Assembly (NCBI GenBank): GCA_025266875.1
Contig: JALLLT010000069.1
Location: 62,001-126,000 of the forward strand
DNA from: Fennellomyces sp. T-0311
Taxonomy: Eukaryota; Mucoromycota; Mucoromycetes; Mucorales; Lichtheimiaceae
DNA length: 64,000 bases
Reading direction: 5' to 3'
Shown: in pieces, positions 57,380 through 64,000 of the stretch
Numbering within the stretch: the stretch's first letter is position 1
Layout of the letters: the number at the start of each line of letters is the position of its first letter
Position numbers and translations under genes: made by a program
The notes under the pieces: model-generated
The model's input: the letters and a program-made list of their open reading frames with translations, nothing else
Database searches by the model: none
What the model was told of the DNA's origin: nothing

Positions 57380-60060
57380 GATGACTCTATATAAAACCAC
57401 ATACATTGAATAAATAATTGAAATCATGAGCTGTTGTGATACAATGCTGACTACTAAATTTTATGGTGCTACATTACAGACCTCAATCCTTATCTTGTGC
57501 TTAACTTACTGTGCTAAATTTCAGAGCTTAAGCTTTACATGCTTATGCTTAAAGTATTGTGCTAAATAACAAAGCTTAAACCTTTTGTTTCCTTGTGCTT
57601 AATTTGAAAGCTCAAATCTTTCATTCGCCTTGCTTAATTTGTTTACGCAATAAGCGTGCTGCATATACGGATATGCATTGCTTTTTAAATCATGTGATTA
57701 GTTGATTCGTTAAATACATACAAATGTTTACAGCTGCATTTGTAAGCCGAACATGAAAGCTGTTTCTGTTTGCCTAATACTCGTCATACAAACTCAAGTT
57801 GCTGCTGAATAGGGCTCTAAATACGGGCGGGCAGGCCCGTGGACCGCCCGTTTTGGCCCGGCATTTTCGGGCATCGGGCCAGGAAAGCTGTATGAAGGTG
57901 GGTGCCCGAACGGGCACGGTCCTATATAGCGGCCCGCCCGTCGGGCCACTGGCCCGACCGAGTGCCCGAATGTGAAGCATATGTATTTTCTTTATGAAAC
58001 GTCCATCTAAATGGCCCTTGTTATATATGTAATTTGATTCTATCAAAACCGTGTATTGCAAATAAAGATTAATCAACTAAGTATACATCTTTAATATGGA
58101 AAGATTTGTCAAAAGGTTGAGCAGTTTCTACAATGATCCGGTTACACAATGATTGGTGTTGATGGGCCAAGTTGCGACAATGAAAGGCTGCTACGTCAAT
58201 TAGCACTATTCAAACTGCCTGCAGCATGCTAATCCGCAAATGTCTTAGAACTTGGATAGGACCGGTATTAGTGTGAAAGGGCTATGTGTTCAAGCAAAGA
58301 TAATTTCCAGCTGGCATTGTGTAAGCAGAAGTAGAACGCGAAGATAAAGTGGATCAGTATAATGATAGCTTTATTACACGAAAAAAAAAGGATAACAATA
58401 GTAATTGAAAAGTGTCTCGACCATACAGACGCTTTATTACCGAAAAAAACCAACCTTTGGCTTACTAAAGGTGGTGCTTCGCAGAAAACCATTGGATAAA
58501 GAAAAAAGAGCTACGACAAGCATCCTTCTTCATCTTGAGTAGTGCGCTTGAAAAAGTGTACCTATTTGAAAAACAATAAGGGTGGCTGTGTATGCACCAT
58601 TACAGTATGTACGCAGCCACCCTTTTTTGATTGGGATGCACAATGTCGAAATGGAATGGAGTGCCGGTAAAACAAAGCTGAGTCATATGGTAAAATTCAG
58701 TTGTATGGAAAATAAATATGGTCGAGTAGTACTGTATGTGGTGATTAAAAATTCGTTCTGAAGCAATATGGTCGACCTGAATTCCATTTGACGGGCATCG
58801 AGAGAAAAAACGTTGCTGAAAAAATGCAAAGCAGGATGCATTCCTACGCCATTTGCGATGTCGAATTGCTGGTTTGTCTCACTGTGTCGCTTTGGCTTTT
58901 TGTACTTCTTGGTCTTCCTTTGTTGCTTGCAGAAGTTCTGCTGTTTCAAAAAAGTGTGTGCAAGATAGCGATTACATGATCTAATACAATAAAGATGACT
59001 TTTGCCCAAACCTTATATACGATAACACAAGGCAGAACCCCATTTCACTTCTACATTAGTCATTGCTGCATTAAGATCGTTTACATTGTAGATTTCATCG
59101 GGCGGGCCACTTTAATTTGGGCTCTTGTAATTTCGGGTTCGGGCAAAAGACATGGCCCGTTTCGTTGGGCCCGACGGGCCACGGGCCACAGGTGTGGCCC
59201 GGCTGAACTGGCCCGATGCCCGTCGGGCATGGCCCGTTTAGAGCCCTACTGCTGAATGTCAATGCTCAATTTTTTTGATTAAGATACCACCTAATTCATC
59301 AGCTAATTACACATGCTTAATTTTATAATTCGTCTATACTTAATCCATATGCTTAATCCTCTTTTGTTTGTATGCTTAATAGACATTCCTAATTGATAAA
59401 TGTTGGTCAGCTTAATTAAAATCTGAATTAATGTGCGATATCCGAGCACTTAAATCATTATACGTTGTTGCTCAAACCAAACACTTATTAAATTTGCTTA
59501 ATACCGGTACCCAAAAAAAACAACTTCGAAGGCTTAACTTGAATACTTTATTTAACTGCTAAAATGGCAGGACAAACCTAAAAGCTCAAGGGACCACTTG
59601 ACAGGCTTAAATATTGAAGATGAATCGGAGCACTGAATATGATGGCTTAATGTCAAGCTAAATTTATGTACTGTATTTCCCTTCCAGATTACTGTCCCAA
59701 CTGTCAGATTAACTTGATTCTCAATACGACGTACTGAACCAGCTTCTCATTTCTTGTGCCAATTTCAATTGTTACATGGCACCAACTGAGTACGTATATA
59801 GTGCACACTCTGTTACCTAAGATGTTCCCAACTGAATTTAATTGCTTAAACATACATCCCAATCATATGTTTCCACGGCGCCCAAAATACAGTACTCCAT
59901 GTGATCAACATCAATCCTAAATTATTGTGACCAATTTTATTACTCTATTTGATAGTGTAAACTGCTAAATGCTTTTGCTCAATGTCATGGATCGATTTCG
60001 AGCCTTAAAAAGGACACTAAACATCACTCTCTTAACGGTACTGCTAAACTTTGTGCTCAA
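57380..60060. repeat. GCTTAA-rich AT field (split by a hAT)
   Basis: Outside the hAT (57810-59248) the hexamer GCTTAA and close forms (GCTAAA, GCTCAA, CTTAAT) occur every 20-60 bases, mostly on the plus strand. There is no gene. The dense, one-sided motif suggests a degraded short tandem repeat or a binding-site array. Confidence 0.5.
57810..59248. mobile_element. Non-autonomous hAT element, TSD CTGCTGAA
   Basis: The ends TAGGGCTCTAAA and TTTAGAGCCCTA are perfect 12-bp inverted repeats. CTGCTGAA flanks both sides (57802-57809 and 59249-59256). Both subterminal zones (57823-57965 and 59098-59240) are packed with GGGCC/CGGGC words. The 1439-bp interior has no transposase. Confidence 0.92.
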
Positions 60061-60130
60061 CAGCTCCAACGTATAAAAAACTGGTGTTACACATGACAGC
60101 GCTTATAAAAGACGGCGGTTCTTTTTTAGT

Positions 60131-60877
60131 ATGCCTTGCATTTTCTCCCTATATAACATACATGACATCATGCTAAAGAACTTTCTTTCTGGCCCAAAAG
60201 GCACAAAATCCAACGATGCTGCCAGTATTCCACTGGACGACCTAGCAGAGTTTGAAGAAGGCAGCATGGGGGAAGCAGATGTTGACGAAGTCATGACGGA
60301 GGCGCCAAGTGAGTCCCACTCTGCACCTCCTAATGCTGTAACCAAGCAGAGTGGTGACAAGCAGAAGGTTGTCAAGGAAAGGAAACCTTGTGCGAAGAGA
60401 GGGAAGTACAACACGTGCAGCAAGGAGCAAGTGATGACGGCACTCCGACTTCTGTACGTTGACAAGATTGGACATACGAAGACTGTGGAGCAGACCAAGA
60501 TTAAGTACAAAGTGCGTATAGGTCTGATCAACTACTATGTCAAGGTGCGTGGCTATCCCCCAGTGCCCAGGTCAGCCCCAGTAAAGGTGGCGAAAGCTCG
60601 GTCAGCTCGTTCAGACCCAGAGGTTGATAAATTCTTCCAGTCGTACCTAAAGCCACAAATAGAGCAGATACTTGTGTCACAGATGTTTTATAAAAGACAC
60701 ACTTTATCCACAACCACGTTTACTTTACTTTCCTACTCTATGCACCCAACTTCTTTTTATTACGAAGCTTCAAAAAACTATCTCTGCGAGGTGTCAAATG
60801 GCATGCAAGGAGTAGTTTCCGACCATATGCCGTCAACCGGCGGACGACACGTAATGACGTGGAGTGATCGTTGGTAA
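60131..60877 (+). CDS. HTH-like DNA-binding ORF, unknown
   Basis: ATG 60131 opens a 248-residue intact frame. An acidic segment (DDLAEFEEG) is followed by a basic one (KERKPCAKRGKYNTCSKEQV) and a helical region with HTH character (VEQTKIKYKVRIGLINYY). This layout resembles the N-terminal DNA-binding part of Tc1-like transposases such as gene A (RGKYNPPSIENLKKAM). The C-terminal third (from about 60690) looks random and may be read-through after a lost splice site. No catalytic residues are present. It precedes the gene X paralog, in the same direction. Confidence 0.45.
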   Translation: MPCIFSLYNIHDIMLKNFLSGPKGTKSNDAASIPLDDLAEFEEGSMGEADVDEVMTEAPSESHSAPPNAVTKQSGDKQKVVKERKPCAKRGKYNTCSKEQVMTALRLLYVDKIGHTKTVEQTKIKYKVRIGLINYYVKVRGYPPVPRSAPVKVAKARSARSDPEVDKFFQSYLKPQIEQILVSQMFYKRHTLSTTTFTLLSYSMHPTSFYYEASKNYLCEVSNGMQGVVSDHMPSTGGRHVMTWSDRW

Positions 60878-60929
60878 GCGTTGGTAGAGTGATCCTAAGT
60901 GGAGGCTTGTTCTGATTGGTTGGCGCGTG

Positions 60930-61026
60930 GCACAGCACTTACAGGTACATTTTATGACCTTTTACTACAATCACAGTCTTTGTATCACTAGGGTGACGTG
61001 GTGTAAACAATCCACGTCTTTCTTAA
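60930..61026 (+). promoter_or_regulatory. Conserved upstream segment of gene X paralog
   Basis: GTACATTTTATGACC through GTCTTTGTATCACTAGGGTG plus ACGTGG is shared with the upstream region of gene X (minus strand, near 48950). An ATTGG (inverted CCAAT) lies at about 60916. Confidence 0.45.
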
Positions 61027-61575
61027 ATGAATAACTCTCCTATGAATCCCGCAAATCCCACTACCGCAATCGACCTCAATGGCCCCGTTCAGCGAATTCT
61101 GAGCCAGGTCAGTAACCAGCTTGTGACTCTGCAGCAACAAGTGAGCGATCTGCAGGCCATTGTCTCTGCTTCTGCCCAGCAGATGGTGGTCCTTCAAGAG
61201 CAGATTGCTGACTTAACTAGGCAGCAAGCTCTGACGTCTTCGGTGGTCCTTCTGGAGCTCCCTTCGGCGATTGAGCTGATGAGGGGCTACCAGCAAGTCT
61301 CTTTGGGAGAAGAAGTGGTTCTGGCGCCATTGAAGCCAAACTCCAGCGCCAAGAAGATGGTCCAGCCCCAGGATATCAAAAACTTCTTTGCCACCAAGTG
61401 CAGCCCCGCCGTGAGAGCAAACAAGGATTCTGTTTACCTCACGATGATTCATAAAGTGGGTGTCCTTGGCGTTGAATTGCTCCACGCCAAGTATTCACCC
61501 ATTGGCGGTATCACGGAGGTTGACCACTTCCAAAGGGTGATGGTGGAGAACAACCTGGTGTTGGCGCCGTTTTGA
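61027..61575 (+). CDS. Gene X paralog: coiled-coil and conserved core, short form
   Basis: ATG 61027 opens a 182-residue intact frame. It matches gene X (47443-48872) along the coiled coil (QVSNQLVTLQQQVSDLQ against QVLYQIGILQRQVNDLQ), the middle (VQPQDIKNFF against IKPQDIKSFL) and the core (LHAKYSPIGGITEVDHFQR). It ends at VENNLVLAPF, before the Ser- and Gln-rich part of gene X, so it is truncated or has unseen later exons. The upstream segments are also conserved. It probably belongs to another CACTA-like element whose transposase is not in the window. Confidence 0.6.
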   Translation: MNNSPMNPANPTTAIDLNGPVQRILSQVSNQLVTLQQQVSDLQAIVSASAQQMVVLQEQIADLTRQQALTSSVVLLELPSAIELMRGYQQVSLGEEVVLAPLKPNSSAKKMVQPQDIKNFFATKCSPAVRANKDSVYLTMIHKVGVLGVELLHAKYSPIGGITEVDHFQRVMVENNLVLAPF

Positions 61576-61779
61576 GTCAGGTGTACAGTAGTCGGTTGTT
61601 GTGTAAATTGGTAGTTGAGTACACCAAAATATAGTGAGCACCAGCAACAATATCGTTTGTTACGGACGTTTGTATAAAGGGATCCTAAAGAGGATTGAGG
61701 ATTGAAAATAGAAAATGGGTAGGAAAGCAAATTGTCTCTATTGCTTGATCGATAAACAGTAATCCTAATTGCAGGACAC

Positions 61780-62250
61780 TAAACAACACTGATAACTATG
61801 AAGTATTTAGGTTGGGGTGTTGATAAATGTAATCAATTGACCCATGTTTATTTAATGAAAAGCGCTTCTTATTTATATCTTTCGATACAATGGCGCAGCA
61901 CTAGCTATTCTAGCTGTGATAGGTGCGTACGGTAACCAATTGATGATGGTGTAGTTGCCGCAGCAGTGGGGGTAAAGGTGATTGGTGTTGTTCATGCAGG
62001 CTAATTGCTGGCTAGTGGTGGCGCAGCTGCCGCAGTAACTGAGATGTAGAGTGCCGCAGCAAAGAAGATTCTGGCTACTGGGCTACTCTATTGGGTAATT
62101 GTGGGTGTTTGAGGTACTTGTGGGTTTCGGGTTTTTATATTATTTATTGTTTTTGGTTTTTGTACATCTTTTTTAATACTGATAATGATAATATATATGA
62201 TATGATAATACAAGAGAGAGAGAGAGAGGGAGAGAAAGGGAAAAGGAAAA
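61780..62250 (-). repeat. Probable 3' LTR of second Ty3/gypsy element
   Basis: On the minus strand GATATAAATAAGAAGCGC is followed by TTAAATAAACATG, the TATA and poly(A) arrangement of the other LTRs here. It lies downstream of the pol end. The exact LTR ends cannot be set because the 5' LTR is outside the window. A (GA)n tract lies at 62214-62245. Confidence 0.4.
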
Positions 62251-62308
62251 GTTGGTGGGGCTGCCAACCTGTCTATCAGATTGCCCCGGCCGCGCGAAAC
62301 GCGTGTCC

Positions 62309-62905
62309 CTACGCGTTGTTGGGCGTATCTTGGGGTGCCTTTTCGGTGTCGTCTTCGGTGTTACCATGGTAAAGATGGTCGGGGGTGGCCGGTGGATCGT
62401 TGTCGCGGTTGCGACGGGTACAAGAGCGTTGCATGAACCATTGCGCCACCTGCGCCTGATAGTGGCAGTTACCACAGTAGTGGTTTGGTGTCGTAGGGTA
62501 CAAGGCGTCTTGGAGCATTGTCGAGATGACCATTGCTTGATATCGTTCTTCGGCTTCTGGTGAGCATTTGGCTCGTGGTGTTAGAGAGCAGACCAGCTCG
62601 GTGGTCTTCCTAGCCAGGTCACGTAAACGTTCTCCATGTAAACGGTAGTTTTCTCGCATGGTGGCGGTGTGTAAGAAAAGGGCATTGCTCGCAATGTCTT
62701 CTGAGCTGGAGACAGCAAAAATGCTTTTCAACTGTCTGATTGCCGTATCATCATAAGCTGTAAGGCCTAGCTGGGCTCGGCGATCTTCCATCCAGGCTTC
62801 GGTCTCTTCTTCGAGGTCCAGGCGTGCGTTGTTTATGTCGACAATACGGTCCCAAAGTGGTGTTTCCTCGTATTGGTCCAGTTCGTCTTCGGAATCAGTG
62901 GTCAT
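62309..62905 (-). CDS. Extra ORF downstream of gypsy pol, unknown
   Basis: ATG 62905 opens a 198-residue intact frame on the same strand as the gypsy pol end and 340 bases after it. It is acidic at the N-terminus (TTDSEDELDQYEE), helical in the middle (WMEDRRAQLGL, RENYRLHGERLRDLARK) and has a small Cys/His group (HYCGNCHYQ) before an acidic, Pro/Thr-rich tail. It is not an obvious env (no signal peptide or membrane segment). It could be a displaced gag-like or accessory ORF of the retrotransposon. The purine tract of the element lies between it and pol (63090-63200), so it may even sit in a long LTR. Confidence 0.45.
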   Translation of the reverse strand: MTTDSEDELDQYEETPLWDRIVDINNARLDLEEETEAWMEDRRAQLGLTAYDDTAIRQLKSIFAVSSSEDIASNALFLHTATMRENYRLHGERLRDLARKTTELVCSLTPRAKCSPEAEERYQAMVISTMLQDALYPTTPNHYCGNCHYQAQVAQWFMQRSCTRRNRDNDPPATPDHLYHGNTEDDTEKAPQDTPNNA

Positions 62906-63243
62906 TGGAGTGGTCGTGCTTCAGGATGAGCTTGAGGTGGAGCGGGCATCGGATGTTACTTCCTCACTTTGTTCAAGGATGTCATGGAGAGTTGGATTCA
63001 TCCTTCTTGAGTATTGATTGGTAGAGGAATTGGTGGATAAGAATGTCGATGTGTTTTCTCTTGTCTTTATATACTTTTTTTTTGGATGTCTTGTTCTATT
63101 ATGATTTTTTTTCTTTTGATCTTGTTAAGGGGTAAATATAGGATCTGATTTCATCTTCTATCAATCTTCTTTTCTCTCTCTTTTTTTTGATTTATCTTTG
63201 TTTCAACTAATTTTTTTTTATGTACTTCTGTTACAGCAATCTT

Positions 63244-64000
63244 TTAATGTGCACTTCTTTTAACTAGTCCAGTTGTAGAGATGAGATGATCTGATGCTTG
63301 AGAGGTAAAACGGCGATACTCCGTGTCTGGTAATCGGTATAGCTTCATGCGGTTACCATGGATAGGGCTTGGTAAAACTTTTCCTTCCGTCGTCTTGAGT
63401 CGGTATGATCCGTTCTTGTTGATCCGGTGGATGAGGTATGGTCCTTTCCAAGTATCGAGTAATTTTCCAGCCCAGTTGTCTACCGTCATGTTCTGGTAAA
63501 CTTCAACGTAATCTCCTAGGCAAAAGGGTGGCTTGAACTCCTTGTTTCGAGATAAGATCTTCCGTTCGATGGCCTTCTTCTGGATCTCTTGCGATTGCGA
63601 AATTGATGATGAGGCTGCTTGTCGGATTTGATCCAGTCTATTGAGCTGATCGAGAAAATGTTGAAACATGATCTCTTCTCCTTCGTCTTCTGAGGCATCT
63701 TGATCCGTGGTCGTAGGATTTATCCGATAATCCAGAGGGGTGTTTGGGAGCCTTCCGTAAACGAGGTAGAATGGCGAATGCTTGGTTACTTTTCTTGGGG
63801 TGATCCGGTATGCATATAGGATCGCAGGTAGGTAACTTGGCCAATCCTTCTTTTGCGTTTCAGGTAGTAATCGTAGCATTTGTCCAAGAGTCCGGTTGAA
63901 TCGTTCAACTAATCCGTTGGTTTGCGGGTGATATGGAGAAGACTTCTTGTGTTGGATGGAGTACTGCTCGCAAACAGCACTGAGAAGCTTGTTGTCAAAG
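63244..64000 (-). CDS. Second Ty3/gypsy pol, integrase C-terminal part (runs off edge)
   Basis: The frame enters from the right edge and ends at 63244, about 252 residues. It starts in the integrase core just before SPYHPQTNGLVERFNRT, which holds the catalytic Glu. It continues through the family-typical WPSYLPAILYAYR and HSPFYLVYGRLP, then a helical linker and a C-terminal region (WKGPYLIHRINKNGSYRLK) of the SH3-like GPY/F type. No chromodomain follows, unlike the element at 39052. The two pols are only distantly related. The rest of pol, gag and the 5' LTR lie beyond 64000. Confidence 0.88.
   Translation of the reverse strand, partial: FDNKLLSAVCEQYSIQHKKSSPYHPQTNGLVERFNRTLGQMLRLLPETQKKDWPSYLPAILYAYRITPRKVTKHSPFYLVYGRLPNTPLDYRINPTTTDQDASEDEGEEIMFQHFLDQLNRLDQIRQAASSSISQSQEIQKKAIERKILSRNKEFKPPFCLGDYVEVYQNMTVDNWAGKLLDTWKGPYLIHRINKNGSYRLKTTEGKVLPSPIHGNRMKLYRLPDTEYRRFTSQASDHLISTTGLVKRSAH

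Noticed and set aside
1..64000. tRNA, rRNA or telomeric repeats
   Set aside because: No cloverleaf box A/box B pair, rRNA core or telomere tract was recognised by eye; a tRNA scan could still find one.

Overview
The window looks like transposon-rich, AT-rich chromosomal DNA of a fungus, most likely an early-diverging (Mucoromycota-like) one. The reasons are GT-AG introns of about 53-103 nt with CTAAC-type branch sites, Cryptons carrying a GCR1_C-type domain, a Ty3 chromovirus, CACTA/Tnp2, hAT, PIF/Harbinger and Tc1/mariner elements, and a large transposase-exonuclease gene. This assignment is inference; no rRNA, tRNA or clear housekeeping gene is visible.

Left third (1-21,800). The right part of a CACTA/CMC element (about 1-6,460) holds a decayed Tnp2 transposase, a convergent companion gene, a small gene with very short exons, and a right terminus with GCTGAAA subterminal repeats interrupted by a MITE. 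It lies next to a fragment of an unnamed gene family. From 6.8 to 11.3 kb there is a roughly 193-bp degenerate tandem repeat folded into a 1.74-kb inverted repeat with a 0.55-kb core. Then come a Tc1-like pseudogene, Crypton 1, two LTR copies in opposite orientation, a CpG-rich island, and a SANT/Myb-like pseudogene split by an LTR-like sequence.

Middle (21.8-47 kb). A Tc1 fragment is followed by a 4.6-kb reverse-strand pseudogene in which a DEDD 3'-5' exonuclease sits between parts of a DDE transposase. Next is a 5.3-kb element with 595-bp terminal inverted repeats and three genes. A PIF/Harbinger unit (transposase plus SANT/Myb partner) is split by a hAT element (8-bp TSD GTACACAT), which is itself split by a chromovirus (5-bp TSD CAACC): a three-level nest with exact target duplications.

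Right third (47-64 kb). A complete CACTA element (47,261-53,135, TSD CCT) sits in the 5' leader of Crypton 2. It carries a Tnp2 pseudogene and a five-exon coiled-coil/Q-rich gene that has a paralog at 61.0 kb. Then come a small basic-protein gene, a second copy of the unnamed gene family, a non-autonomous hAT (8-bp TSD CTGCTGAA) inside a GCTTAA-rich field, an HTH-like ORF, and the 3' part of a second Ty3/gypsy element running off the right edge.

Almost every disabled gene is broken by in-frame stops that are one transition away from CGA, CAA, CAG or TGG, mostly TGA. Nearly all recognisable genes serve transposition, so the window behaves as a transposon graveyard with a few intact ORFs (Tc1-like transposase B, gene C, coiled-coil gene X).
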